Translations under genes and position numbers: made by a program | DNA from: Sporocytophaga sp. | Lineage (GTDB): Bacteria; Bacteroidota; Bacteroidia; Cytophagales; Cytophagaceae | DNA length: 64,000 bases | Assembly (NCBI GenBank): GCA_024707265.1 | Contig: JANQAB010000004.1 | Span: forward strand, 744,001 to 808,000 | Reading direction: 5' to 3' | In this document: one piece after another, positions 18,967 through 28,999 of the stretch | Layout: every line of letters begins with the position of its first letter | How positions within the stretch are numbered: position 1 is the stretch's first letter | The notes under the pieces: generated by a model | Database searches by the model: none | Told to the model about the DNA's origin: nothing | The model's input: only the letters and a program-made list of their open reading frames with translations

Positions 18967-21900
18967 TTTTAAGTAACGATAACAAATATAGGGGCAACCT
19001 TGGAACAACCCTTAAACTGGACGAGCAGAGCCATGTAGAAAAGCCTTTTATGGATCAGCTCAAAAGCTTAGGATGGGATACCTTGGAATTGGCTATGCAG
19101 CAATCTCCTGAGCAGAGTTATCGGACAAGCTTTTCAGAAGTAATACTAACACCAAAGCTGAGAGATGCTCTTAAGAAAATAAATCCATTCCTTACAAATG
19201 TACAAAGGGATGAAGTGGTGCGAAAAATCAGCACTTTTGACAAAAGCTCCCTGATAGAGAATAATCAAAAAGTATTGAATTATCTGCTGGAAAACACCAC
19301 CGTAAGCAGCAACGAAGAAACAGGTGAATTAAGCCCTACTGTGCGCTATATTGATTTTGACAATCTAAAGAATAATACTTTTACAGCTATTTCCCAATTC
19401 AAAGTTAATGTTACCGGAACCGATCATCACATTATTCCAGATATTGTACTTTTTGTAAATGGACTTCCAGTTGTAGTTGCAGAATGTAAATCCAGTAAGG
19501 TTAAAGAGCCTATTCCAGAGGCTATAGATCAATTATTGCGTTATTCAGAGCAGCGTGGCGATACTGGAGAAGGAAACAAAGAATTATTTTATTACAATCA
19601 ATTTATAATAACAACCTGTCGCACAGAAGCCAAATTTGGGACAATAACTACAGGCATAGAAAAACTATTTTATCGCTGGACAGATCCGTACCCCAAAACA
19701 TTAAATGATTTGGAGCATGGTAAGTCATCTCCAAACGACCAACAAAGACTAATTGCCGGAATGTTGGAACCAAGAAATTTATTGGACATCATTCGTGTAT
19801 TTACTGTCTTCGCTACCAATGACAAAGGACAAAAAATAAAGGTTGTAGGTCGATACCAGCAGTTCCGTGCTGTGAAGGTTGCCACCCAACGCCTCATAGA
19901 TGGTAAAAATCCATTGGAACGTGGCGGTATTGTCTGGCACACTCAGGGTTCGGGCAAATCCCTGACCATGATGTTTATGGTACGTGAAATGAAACTTCGT
20001 TCTGAACTTTTACCCTGGAAAATCATCTTTGTAACAGACAGAACACAACTGGAAGAACAACTTTGCGAAACAGGTCAAAGCATAGGTTTTACTATTAAAA
20101 CTGCCAATTTCATAAACCCCAAAACTAAACCGGATGGCAAGAGTTTAAAGGAGCTATTAAGCAATGACAACTCAGATCTGGTAATGGCTATGATTCATAA
20201 GTTTCAGGAAAACGGAGATCTAAGTGGATTGGAGATTTTTCCTGAATTGAATAAGAGTGCTCAAATTTTAGTGATGACCGACGAAGCTCATCGTTCGCAA
20301 TACTCGCTCTTAGCTGCCAACCTTGACAGAGCTATGCCAAATGCTACTTCTATTGGCTTCACAGGTACACCAACCAGCAAAACGGAGAAGAAATACAAAG
20401 ACTACATAGACAAATACACCATGCGGCAGGCCATAGATGATGGCGTAACGCTTGAAATTGTTTATGAAGGCTTCACTCACAATGCTGAGATTGAAGATAA
20501 AAAAGGAATGGACAAGAAGTTTGAGGATGTTTTCAGCGAGTATACGTTAACAGAAAGGCTTCAGATCCTTGGATTTGGTTCTCGTGATGCCTATCTGGAC
20601 AATATTAAAACTATCCGGGAGAAGGCAAAAAGTATGGTTGATCATTATGTGGAACATATTTTTTCAGGAGGGTTTAAAGCACAAATTGTCGCTAACTCAC
20701 GTATTGCAGCAGTACGGTATAAAGCAGCCTTTGATGAAGTTCTTGGTAATAAAATAGCCGAACTAAAAATTTCCAACCCAATGCTGGTAAATTTGGAAAG
20801 ACTTAGCCAATTGGAAACTGCCGTAGTGGTTTCAGGTACACATAATGATCCTCTTGAAATAAAAGCATATTCTAACAGCGAATATCATAAAAAGAGTATT
20901 AAACGTTTTAAATTACCTTTTGACAGAGTAGACGAAGAAGACAAATCACTCAATGGCAATGTAGGCATCATTGTGGTGAACAATATGCTGCTTACTGGTT
21001 TTGATGCTCCTATTGAACAAGTACTTTATTTAGATCGGGTTATTATAGCACATAATCTATTACAAACCATTGCAAGGGTCAATCGTGTCGGTCCTGAAGG
21101 AAAAGATAAAGGCTTTGTGGTGGATTTTGTTGGTGTGGGGCATCATCTTAAACGGGCATTGGACACATATGCTGAAAAAGAACTCAACGAAATAATTGAC
21201 TGTATTTCAGATGATGAAGCAGAACTAAATGAACTCATTAAAGCCCATAAGGACATTTGGAAGTTTTTGGAAAACCTTGGTTTGACTGACTTGAGTGATT
21301 CAGATGCTTTTTTTGATGTGTTTTATGATGAAGACATTAGATTTGATTACATCAAGCATTACAATCAACTGACCAGTTGCTTTAATACAGTGTTACCTAG
21401 AAAAGAAGCGCTAGAATTTTTTACAGATTGGAAAGCGTTTACTGAAATCAATGCTTTAGCAAACAGGCATTTCAGAGATGACCGATTCAGTATGAAAGGT
21501 ATACCACCAAAATTAAGAGCCATTGCAGACGAGTTTTTGGTATCTAAAGGAATTGACCAGACCATTGCCCCTATTTCCATCATTGCAGATGATTTTCAAA
21601 AACACGTAAAAACAAAGAAACGCGAAAAAACAAAAGCAGCAGAAGTTGAACACGCGGTTCGGCACTATATTGACATTAATATTGATGAAGATCCCGAGTT
21701 GTTTGCATCTTTTGCAGAAGCTTTGGAAGAAATTTTGAAAAATTTCAAAGGCAATTGGAAAGCAATTTATGAAGAACTGGAAAAACTCAGAGAGAAAATA
21801 AAGAACCGTGAAAAAGAAGAAACATATGGTTTGGATAGAAAAAAACAAATGCCCTTCTTCCGCATTTTTAAAGCTGAACTTTTTGAGAACAGAGAAATGA

Positions 21901-22148
21901 ACGAGGATGAAATAGGGCAGAATGTTAATTTAACCCAGCACGTATTTAATTTAGTTGCCAATGAGATAAAGCTCACTGGCTTTTGGGACAGTACTCCTGC
22001 TCAACTAAAACTGAAAGCCGAATTGCAAAAGTTATTGTTATCACCTGAATTTAATAAATTACCTAACATAATTATTAAGAGGAATGAAATCATTTCAAGA
22101 ATAATGGAATTGGCCAAAACCAATCACTTTAAAATCGTGCAAGACTGA
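18963..22148 (+). CDS. hsdR: Type I restriction endonuclease subunit R
   Basis: 1061-aa motor and nuclease subunit. The N-terminal PD-ExK nuclease is intact (D160 in PDIVLF, E174-C-K176 in VVAECKSSK). The SF2 translocase follows: Walker A GSGKS at 329-333, DEAH at 440-443, IGFTGTP, motif V/VI LLTGFDAP and QTIARVNRVGP. A C-terminal helical region (KREKTKAAEVEHAVRHYI) matches the part that docks on the methylase core. Length is normal and no disruption is seen, so restriction capacity would depend on the integrity of hsdM. Its start overlaps the upstream nuclease stop; its stop overlaps the next start as TGATG. Confidence 0.95.
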   Translation: MILSNDNKYRGNLGTTLKLDEQSHVEKPFMDQLKSLGWDTLELAMQQSPEQSYRTSFSEVILTPKLRDALKKINPFLTNVQRDEVVRKISTFDKSSLIENNQKVLNYLLENTTVSSNEETGELSPTVRYIDFDNLKNNTFTAISQFKVNVTGTDHHIIPDIVLFVNGLPVVVAECKSSKVKEPIPEAIDQLLRYSEQRGDTGEGNKELFYYNQFIITTCRTEAKFGTITTGIEKLFYRWTDPYPKTLNDLEHGKSSPNDQQRLIAGMLEPRNLLDIIRVFTVFATNDKGQKIKVVGRYQQFRAVKVATQRLIDGKNPLERGGIVWHTQGSGKSLTMMFMVREMKLRSELLPWKIIFVTDRTQLEEQLCETGQSIGFTIKTANFINPKTKPDGKSLKELLSNDNSDLVMAMIHKFQENGDLSGLEIFPELNKSAQILVMTDEAHRSQYSLLAANLDRAMPNATSIGFTGTPTSKTEKKYKDYIDKYTMRQAIDDGVTLEIVYEGFTHNAEIEDKKGMDKKFEDVFSEYTLTERLQILGFGSRDAYLDNIKTIREKAKSMVDHYVEHIFSGGFKAQIVANSRIAAVRYKAAFDEVLGNKIAELKISNPMLVNLERLSQLETAVVVSGTHNDPLEIKAYSNSEYHKKSIKRFKLPFDRVDEEDKSLNGNVGIIVVNNMLLTGFDAPIEQVLYLDRVIIAHNLLQTIARVNRVGPEGKDKGFVVDFVGVGHHLKRALDTYAEKELNEIIDCISDDEAELNELIKAHKDIWKFLENLGLTDLSDSDAFFDVFYDEDIRFDYIKHYNQLTSCFNTVLPRKEALEFFTDWKAFTEINALANRHFRDDRFSMKGIPPKLRAIADEFLVSKGIDQTIAPISIIADDFQKHVKTKKREKTKAAEVEHAVRHYIDINIDEDPELFASFAEALEEILKNFKGNWKAIYEELEKLREKIKNREKEETYGLDRKKQMPFFRIFKAELFENREMNEDEIGQNVNLTQHVFNLVANEIKLTGFWDSTPAQLKLKAELQKLLLSPEFNKLPNIIIKRNEIISRIMELAKTNHFKIVQD

Positions 22149-22822
22149 TGAAGATCGAATACGAAGTTAAATACAGCAATCGGAAGACACTCAACATTAC
22201 TGTGGAGCGTGATCGTAAAATTATAGTTCGTGCGCCTAAAAATTTATCCATAGAAAGAATTAATACATTAGTGCATTCCAAAAAGCAATGGATAAAAGAA
22301 AAATTAAACCACACACAGAAATATCCTATTGTTCCCGAATGTAAGGAGTTTATATCAGGTGAGACTCTAATGTATTTAGGAAAAAATTACCAATTAATGG
22401 TTGTTGACGAAGAAATAGATGGGGTAGAATTTAATCACCGTTTTCGAATTTCTAGGAAAAATCAAGAGAAGGCAAATGAGCTTTTTAAGAAATGGTATTT
22501 AAAACAAGCATTAGAAAAAATCAAACCACTTGCAGATGAATATGCAAGGAACCTTGGTGTACAGTACAATCATTGTAAAACATCCGAAATGAAGTATAGA
22601 TGGGGATCTTGCACTCCAGCTAATAACATCATTTTTAATTGGCGAATCATAAAAGCTCCAATGTTTGTGGTTAATTATTTAGTTGCTCACGAACTTGTTC
22701 ATCTAATCGAAAGCAATCATACTCCAAGATTCTGGAATATACTTTCAGTACAAGTTCCCCACTTTCAGAGAGCAAAAAATTGGTTGAAGAAAAATGGGCA
22801 TTTGTTGGAAATTGATTTTTAA
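22148..22822 (+). CDS. YgjP-like zinc metallopeptidase (DUF45)
   Basis: 224-aa protein of the YgjP/WLM-type metallopeptidase family: zinc motif HELVH (181-185) in NYLVAHELVHLIESNHTPRF, with the third ligand in the downstream NHTPRFW segment, and the family signature KYRWGSCTPANNIIFNWRII. Starts inside the hsdR stop (TGATG), so it is the last gene of the coupled operon. DUF45 proteins commonly follow hsdR genes; their function in restriction systems is not established. No signal peptide; acts in the cytoplasm. Confidence 0.9.
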   Translation: MKIEYEVKYSNRKTLNITVERDRKIIVRAPKNLSIERINTLVHSKKQWIKEKLNHTQKYPIVPECKEFISGETLMYLGKNYQLMVVDEEIDGVEFNHRFRISRKNQEKANELFKKWYLKQALEKIKPLADEYARNLGVQYNHCKTSEMKYRWGSCTPANNIIFNWRIIKAPMFVVNYLVAHELVHLIESNHTPRFWNILSVQVPHFQRAKNWLKKNGHLLEIDF

Positions 22823-23307
22823 TTTAAAATAAATTGAGAACTTAGGCCTTTTTTTCTGTTTGATACTTCAGCAAATAAATTAGGCCATCAAAAATAACTA
22901 TTGTTAAATTCCAATGCTTGTACTAAGGATTGAAAAGGAGCTAACCCAAATTGAGGTAGAAATGCGTTATTATATCTTTACACTAAAAGATTAGTATATA
23001 TTAATTATTGTGGCTTCATGGTTTTAAACTTGTAGTGATTTAACAAACACTATTGACACCTTCCTCGATGCCAATAGTATTTTATAAAACATCATTCAGG
23101 TAGTCGTCGATTTTTTAATCTAATCATAGTTTAGCTGGTTTTAAAAGTTTACTATTTCATTTATTCTCCTGCATTATAAAAAGTAAAGAGGAGAGAAGAA
23201 GCTCTGATATTGATCAGAGTAGTTGACTGCAGTGAGGTACACCAATACTCACCACGATAGTCATCGCATGGATAATCGGATCATAACTTAGCTGGTTTTT
23301 AAAATTG
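22823..23307. repeat. Spacer with a degenerate copy of the adjacent small gene's 3' end
   Basis: About 485 bp. 23101-23218 is a diverged duplicate of 23249-23385: both have TAGTCRTCG, TAATC..ATCATA, TTAGCTGGTTTT, TTCTCCTGC / TTCGCCTGC, and a CTCTGAT...GATCAG block. The second copy covers the 3' end of the gene at 23308-23565, so the first is a decayed paralogue fragment. Nothing else recognised. Confidence 0.55.
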
Positions 23308-23565
23308 TTACTTCTTTAGTTCGCCTGCCTTTGTGAAGAAATCAATAAGCAGATAAAAGATCTCTGATGTGTTTTTCAGATCAGAACAATACACATCGTT
23401 TTCTGCATAATAGATGTACATGAAGAAGACATAGATTAGCACCTTGTTCATGTCCTGAGGTGTAATCAGCTTGAGCAGACTGTCCAGCTCATCAATGATT
23501 TCCTGATTGAGTACGGTGTCTTCCTGCAAGATAACAGCTACTCTGTTTCCTAAATTTGTTTCCAT
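23308..23565 (-). CDS. Small hypothetical protein, 85 aa
   Basis: 85-aa protein with a mostly helical pattern: VAVILQEDTVLNQEIIDELD, then a hydrophobic, Tyr-rich helix MNKVLIYVFFMYIYYAEND, then FYLLIDFFTKAG. No signal peptide; possible weak membrane association. No family recognised. A decayed partial copy of its 3' end lies 160 bp downstream, which suggests it was duplicated and supports its being real. Lies between the restriction operon and a structured repeat element. Confidence 0.5.
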   Translation of the reverse strand: METNLGNRVAVILQEDTVLNQEIIDELDSLLKLITPQDMNKVLIYVFFMYIYYAENDVYCSDLKNTSEIFYLLIDFFTKAGELKK

Positions 23566-23624
23566 AAATGTTTGTTGGGTTTTGTGCTTCGTTCCGCAAG
23601 CGGGTTAAGATATAGACAAAAAAA

Positions 23625-23694
23625 TTGCGTGGAACAGTAGCTACTTGCCAGAGGTACCGCGAAGAACCCAAACACAATAGCTACGCCCACGCAA
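23625..23694. repeat. 70-bp inverted-repeat element
   Basis: Outer arms TTGCGTGG (23625-23632) and CCACGCAA (23687-23694) are perfectly complementary; inner arms GTAGCTA (23637-23643) and TAGCTAC (23678-23684) also pair, giving a cruciform or hairpin with a GGTACC-containing loop. Just outside, an AGCTATTCTTGTGTTTTGG segment pairs imperfectly back with CCCAAACACAATAGCT. Resembles REP/MITE-like palindromic elements. Confidence 0.7.
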
Positions 23695-23851
23695 AAAGCG
23701 GAACACCAGCTATTCTTGTGTTTTGGAAAATTCGCGGTTTTCTGACAAAGAATATGCTAACGCAATTTTATTATATGTAATAAGTCTTTAAGTCTGGACT
23801 CTATTCGATACGCATTACAGTGTTTAGGTTGAACGGGGCAAAGATAGGGAA

Positions 23852-23886
23852 AAAGTTGAAAGTTGAAAGTCAAAAGTTTAAAGTAT
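23852..23886. repeat. Heptanucleotide tandem repeat
   Basis: Five units AAAGTTG, AAAGTTG, AAAGTCA, AAAGTTT, AAAGTAT. Same AAAGTNN heptad family as at 6277, 36726 and 38645. Confidence 0.75.
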
Positions 23887-23947
23887 TGGGTTCCCATATC
23901 AAAGCCAATAAACTTCATCCCTAACCCTTCTCCTGAAGGAAATGGCG

Positions 23948-24099
23948 GTCAACTTAAGGAGTCTTTCCTTTGTCATGCCTCAACTTGTGAAGCATCTGAG
24001 CTTTCAAAATGAATAAGATTAGGCTATCTGTCAGAATAGTGGTTTAAATAGCAAATTATTTTGTGACTATCAGATCCTTCGCAGGGCGCAGGACGACCA
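23948..24099. repeat. Dispersed intergenic repeat, copy 1
   Basis: Shares an ordered series of words with 36939-37080: GTCAAsTT, CTTT...TCATGC, GAAGCATCT, TTTCA, TTTGTRACTATCAGAT, CTTCGCAGG, and a CAGGA/CAGAA end. Only these two copies are in the window; the word CAGATYCTTCGCAGG is one I associate with abundant intergenic repeats of Bacteroidota. Confidence 0.6.
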
Positions 24100-24176
24100 A
24101 GCAGCCCTGTTGTTGTTTACAAAACAATGTTGAGTTGACGGCTGTGGTGCAGACATCGGCGGGAAAGGAGCTCCAA

Positions 24177-24302
24177 AACGTAGGGCTTTACCCTACGTTG
24201 ATAAAAAGCCGCCCTTCCAGGGCTGGTTACACAACATAGCAAAGTTTCTCTCAAGCCCCCGGAGGGGGTGATGTTTGGTCAGCATAGGGTGGAGCCCTAT
24301 GC
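24177..24302. repeat. Cluster of four short hairpins
   Basis: AACGTAGGG-CTTTA-CCCTACGTT (24177-24199), GCCCT-TCC-AGGGC (about 24211-24223), CCCCC-GGA-GGGGG type palindrome (about 24256-24268) and GCATAGGG-TGGAG-CCCTATGC (24282-24302). No coding potential. The remaining DNA to the helicase start (24303-24556) holds nothing identified beyond a plain AT-rich leader. Confidence 0.65.
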
Positions 24303-24556
24303 ATGATTGCAGCAAGGCTTAAAGAATATTTAACATTCACATTTGTAGAGACACACCACATATTAGCCCTTATACTCCATAACCAGGCAATAACTGCTAA
24401 CCGTTTGATTAACAGTGATATTTTTTTAATGCATCATCCTGATTATAATTAATCTGTTTTTCAGGAGTTTATTTCATTCTTGTTTTGTTTTGTAAGGTGA
24501 GGTTTCTTTTCTCATCAAAATAAGGTAACTTTTACAATAAACGATCGGAAATACTA

Positions 24557-27500
24557 ATGCTATCGGAACAATTTCATCCTGCTGTTGCTTCCTGGTTTAC
24601 CCAAACCTTTATTCAGCCTACTACAGTGCAGAGTCAGGCTTGGAATGAAATTAAAAAAGGAAAATCAGTATTAATTGCAGCGCCGACCGGGTCCGGAAAA
24701 ACACTGGCTTCTTTCATGTCTGCCATCGATGACCTTGTGAAGCAAGGATGCAAGGGTGAACTGGAAGATGCAACACAGGTCGTTTATATTTCTCCTCTTA
24801 AGGCTCTAAGTAATGATATAGAACGAAATCTTCAGCTTCCCTTAAAAGGAATATCGGAAGAACTTGTCAAAACCGGCTGTCCGGATGTAAAGATCAGAGT
24901 GGGAGTTCGGACTGGTGATACAACCAGTGTTGAGCGTAGTTCAATGATCCGGAAGCCTCCTCATATCATTGTTACTACTCCTGAATCTCTTTATTTATTG
25001 CTTACAAGCGCAAATGGAAGGAAGATATTATCGACTGTAAAATCTGTCATTGTAGATGAGATACACAGTATCGTGGGCAGTAAACGAGGAAGTCACTTGT
25101 CTTTATCGTTGGAACGTCTTCAGCATATTACAGGAAACAAACTTATAAGAATAGGAATTTCTGCTACTCAGAAACCAATAGAAAAAGTAGCTAACTTTCT
25201 TATGGGGAATACCCGCAAGAGACCATGTAAGATCATCAATACAGGTCATAAAAGGGCAATGGATCTGACCATAGAAGTACCAGGTTCTCCTCTTACATCT
25301 GTGATGTCTCATGAAGTATGGGGAGAGATCTATAACAGGTTAGAAACATTAATTCTTGAACATAAAACCACATTAATTTTCGTCAATACGAGAAGACTTG
25401 CGGAACGACTGGCTCTGCATTTGACAGAGCGGCTTGGGCCTTCTGCAGTTACAGCGCATCATGGAAGCATGTCCAAAGAGCAAAGATTTGATGCCGAGCA
25501 GAGATTAAAATCAGGGAGTTTAAAAGCCTTGGTTGCTACATCTTCTCTGGAATTAGGGATTGATATTGGGTCTGTAGACCTGGTTTGTCAGATAAGTTCT
25601 CCCAGGTCCATTGCTGCTTTCCTTCAAAGAGTGGGACGTTCAGGTCACTCTGTGGAAGGTAGACCTAAGGGCATGCTGTTTCCACTTACTAGAGATGAGC
25701 TTCTGGAATGTGCTGCAATTTTCGATTCTGTCAGAAGAGGAGAACTGGATGCTATTGTGATGCCTGAAAAACCTGTTGATATCCTTGCCCAGCAAATTGT
25801 TGCTGAAGTTGCTTCTGAAGAGCAGGATGAGGATGCTCTTTTTGAAATGCTTCGAAATGCATATCCATTCAGGGTGCTTACAAGAAAAGAGTTTGATGAA
25901 ATCATTAACATGCTTTCGGATGGTTTTACAACCAGAAGGGGAAAAAGGGGGGCTTACATTTTCCATGATGTAGTTAATAAAAAGCTGCGGGCCAGAAAAG
26001 GAGCAAGATTAACAGCTATAGTCAATGGTGGAGCTATTCCTGATAATTTTGACTTTGATGTAATTAAGGAGCCTGAAAATATTTTTGTAGGAACATTAAA
26101 TGAAGATTTCGCTATCGAAAGTTTACCTGGTGATATCTTTCAGTTGGGGAATGCTTCCTACAGAATCACAAGAATAGAGAATAGTAAAGTAAAAGTAGAA
26201 GATGCCGCAGGACAACCTCCTACCTTGCCTTTCTGGCTTGGTGAGGGACCGGGTCGGACAACGGAGTTATCAGATGCCGTATCAAGAATTCGGGAGACTG
26301 TTTCAGATCTTATTGGTGAAGTCGATGAATTTTCATTAAAGGATGAAAATAATATTTCCTGGAAAACCAAAGGAGTTGAATGGCTGGTAAATGAAGTAGG
26401 TCTTTGTGAAGCAGGAGCAGAGCAGCTTGTGACTTATCTGGCATTATCAAAAGTTGCCCTAGGCACTGTACCTACTCAGAAAAGACTGGTTTTAGAACGT
26501 TTTTTTGATGAAACGGGGGATATGCATCTTATTGTACATTCTCCTTTTGGAAACAGGGTGAACAGAGGTTGGGGATTGTCTTTGAGAAAAAGATTCTGTA
26601 AGAAGTTTAACTTCGAACTACAGGCTGCTGCCACGGAAGATGCTATCATCCTTTCCCTTGGCTCCACTCATAGTTTTCCTCTTGAGGAAGTTTTCAGTTA
26701 TCTGAAAGAACAATCGGTTGAAGAAATATTAATCCAGGCCTTACTTGACTCGCCCATCTTTGAAATCAGATGGAGGTGGAATGCCAGTGTAGCGCTTGCC
26801 GTATTGAGAAGGAGAGGTGGACAAAAGATGCCTCCACAGCTGCAGCGCATGCAGTCAGAGGACCTTGTCGCGCTGGTATTTCCTGATCAGTTAGCCTGTT
26901 TTGAAAATATTCAGGGAGAAAGAGAAGTTCCCGATCATCCTTTGGTAAATCAGACCATCCATGATTGCCTTACAGAGGCAATGGATATTGACTTGCTGAA
27001 AGACGTATTAAAGAGAATAGAAAAAAGAGAAGTAGAACTTGTTGCCAAAGACCTTCGCGAGCCTTCTCCGCTTGCTCAGGAAATTCTCACCGCAAGACCA
27101 TATGCATTTTTGGACGATGCTCCGCTTGAGGAAAGAAGAACCAGAGCTGTATTAAGCAGAAGATGGCTGGATGCTTCTGAAGCTGATGATCTTGGCAGGC
27201 TGGATGCTGCTGCTATTGAACTTGTAAAGTCAGAAGCCTGGCCCGTTGCATCTTCCCCCGATGAACTGCAGGACGCATTAAGCATGCTTGCTTATATTAC
27301 CGAAGAAGAAATGAAACGAGGAGATGGCAGATTTAACTGGGATGAGTTTTTCCAGGTTCTGGTCAAAGAACAACGTGCAGGCATATTTAAAACTTCTAAT
27401 GGTAATAAACTTTGGATTTCTATCGACCGGGTTCCGCAATATGAATCGGTTTATCGGGATTTCAGATTAACTCCTTCTTTACCTGTTCCTGAAAGATTAA

Positions 27501-28897
27501 GAGAAAAGAAATGGACGAAAGAAGATGCTCTCAAGGAAATAGTCAGAGGAAGGCTTGAAGGTCTTGGACCTGTTACGGAAGAGGAACTGGCAAGCCAGAT
27601 GGACGTTTCGCGAAGTGACATCAATTATGCCATGCTCTCGTTAGAACAGGAGGGATTTGTATTTCGTGGTACTTTTAATCCTGGAGCCAAATCTGTTGAA
27701 TGGTGTGAGAGAAGACTTTTATCAAGGATTCACAGATACACACTTCAAAAGCTCAGAAAAGAAATTGAAGCAGTTTCTCCCGCTGACTTTATGCGTTATC
27801 TCACGGAATGGCAAGGCTTGTCAGCAGAACAGGCTGAGGGACCAATGGCTGTGGAAACTGTTCTCTCAAAGCTGGAAGGGTTTGAAGCTTCATCTGCAGC
27901 CTGGGAGTCAGAGATACTTCCGTCAAGAGTTGCCAATTACAATCATACATGGCTGGACTATTGCTGTATGAGTGGGAAATATGTCTGGGGAAGAATAGGT
28001 AAAACAGATGGTGCTGTTAAAAAGCTTAATTCACCGATCAAGACAACTCCCGTCATGCTGGTGTCAAGGAAAAATACTGAAGTATGGAAATATGATTCGG
28101 GCAATAATAATGCTCCTGAGCTTTCAGCAAAAGCCTTGCAGGTGGTGAATTTTCTGAAGGAAAGAGGAGCTTCATTCTTTGAAGATATTGCAACAGGAAC
28201 AAGATTATTCGATTCCCAGACAGAAGAAGCGATTGCAGAGCTTGTATCAGCTGGAATTGTAAGTTCTGATAGCTTTACCGGGCTACGTGCTTTGTTGGTT
28301 CCATCAAAATATAAACTGGAATCATCTACAAGAAGGACCGTGCCATTTACAATGAACGACTCAGGAAGGTGGAGTCTTATCAGAAATGAGTTTCATGAAG
28401 AGCCTTCCAGGGAAAGGTTTCTGGCGATGACAGCCAATGTATTGTTGAAGCGGTACGGAGTTGTATTCAGGAAGATTGTTGAACAAGAATCAATAATGCC
28501 ACCTTGGAGAGATCTTGTCAGAACGTTCAGGAAAATGGAAGCCAGAGGTGAAATAAGAGGTGGTCGTTTTGTGGATGGTGTCTGGGGAGAGCAGTTTGCA
28601 TTGCCGGAAGCAGTCACAATGCTGCGGGACGCCCGCAAAAAAGAATTGAAAGGATCGATAGTTGTCATCTCTGCTGTAGATCCGTTAAACCTGACAGGTG
28701 TGTTGCTGCCTGGAAAAAGAGTTACAGGATATTTTGGAAACAGGATATTGTTGAAAGATGGTTTGCCTGTAGCAGTGCTGGAAGGAGGAGAAGTCAAATT
28801 TTTTCAAGAGTTTGAAAAAATGGAAAAATGGGAGCTTCAAAATCTACTTATCCGTAAGCATATAGCCCCTGAGCTACGTACCTATCTGGGCGTTTAA
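24557..28897 (+). CDS. lhr: Lhr-family ATP-dependent DNA helicase
   Basis: 1446-aa SF2 helicase. Motif I APTGSGKT at 42-49, Ia YISPLKALSNDIER, Ib TTPESLYLLLTS, DEIH at 167-170, motif III ISATQKP, motif IV LIFVNTRRLAERLA, motif V ATSSLELGIDIG, motif VI QRVGRSGHS: the exact spacing and GVRTGDT word of Lhr (large helicase-related). After the motor come the Lhr-type winged-helix and core domains and a long C-terminal extension (Lhr-CTD), which is full length here. Known Lhr proteins translocate 3' to 5' on DNA and unwind RNA-DNA hybrids in repair. It stands alone with its own upstream leader. Confidence 0.93.
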   Translation: MLSEQFHPAVASWFTQTFIQPTTVQSQAWNEIKKGKSVLIAAPTGSGKTLASFMSAIDDLVKQGCKGELEDATQVVYISPLKALSNDIERNLQLPLKGISEELVKTGCPDVKIRVGVRTGDTTSVERSSMIRKPPHIIVTTPESLYLLLTSANGRKILSTVKSVIVDEIHSIVGSKRGSHLSLSLERLQHITGNKLIRIGISATQKPIEKVANFLMGNTRKRPCKIINTGHKRAMDLTIEVPGSPLTSVMSHEVWGEIYNRLETLILEHKTTLIFVNTRRLAERLALHLTERLGPSAVTAHHGSMSKEQRFDAEQRLKSGSLKALVATSSLELGIDIGSVDLVCQISSPRSIAAFLQRVGRSGHSVEGRPKGMLFPLTRDELLECAAIFDSVRRGELDAIVMPEKPVDILAQQIVAEVASEEQDEDALFEMLRNAYPFRVLTRKEFDEIINMLSDGFTTRRGKRGAYIFHDVVNKKLRARKGARLTAIVNGGAIPDNFDFDVIKEPENIFVGTLNEDFAIESLPGDIFQLGNASYRITRIENSKVKVEDAAGQPPTLPFWLGEGPGRTTELSDAVSRIRETVSDLIGEVDEFSLKDENNISWKTKGVEWLVNEVGLCEAGAEQLVTYLALSKVALGTVPTQKRLVLERFFDETGDMHLIVHSPFGNRVNRGWGLSLRKRFCKKFNFELQAAATEDAIILSLGSTHSFPLEEVFSYLKEQSVEEILIQALLDSPIFEIRWRWNASVALAVLRRRGGQKMPPQLQRMQSEDLVALVFPDQLACFENIQGEREVPDHPLVNQTIHDCLTEAMDIDLLKDVLKRIEKREVELVAKDLREPSPLAQEILTARPYAFLDDAPLEERRTRAVLSRRWLDASEADDLGRLDAAAIELVKSEAWPVASSPDELQDALSMLAYITEEEMKRGDGRFNWDEFFQVLVKEQRAGIFKTSNGNKLWISIDRVPQYESVYRDFRLTPSLPVPERLREKKWTKEDALKEIVRGRLEGLGPVTEEELASQMDVSRSDINYAMLSLEQEGFVFRGTFNPGAKSVEWCERRLLSRIHRYTLQKLRKEIEAVSPADFMRYLTEWQGLSAEQAEGPMAVETVLSKLEGFEASSAAWESEILPSRVANYNHTWLDYCCMSGKYVWGRIGKTDGAVKKLNSPIKTTPVMLVSRKNTEVWKYDSGNNNAPELSAKALQVVNFLKERGASFFEDIATGTRLFDSQTEEAIAELVSAGIVSSDSFTGLRALLVPSKYKLESSTRRTVPFTMNDSGRWSLIRNEFHEEPSRERFLAMTANVLLKRYGVVFRKIVEQESIMPPWRDLVRTFRKMEARGEIRGGRFVDGVWGEQFALPEAVTMLRDARKKELKGSIVVISAVDPLNLTGVLLPGKRVTGYFGNRILLKDGLPVAVLEGGEVKFFQEFEKMEKWELQNLLIRKHIAPELRTYLGV

Positions 28898-28999
28898 TTT
28901 CTTGTATATGAGTTGATTTTGCCGAACTTGACATTAGATATTCTGATTTAATAAATTTATTTGTTACTTTTAGCTTTTGAAGATTAAGAACCAGAACTA

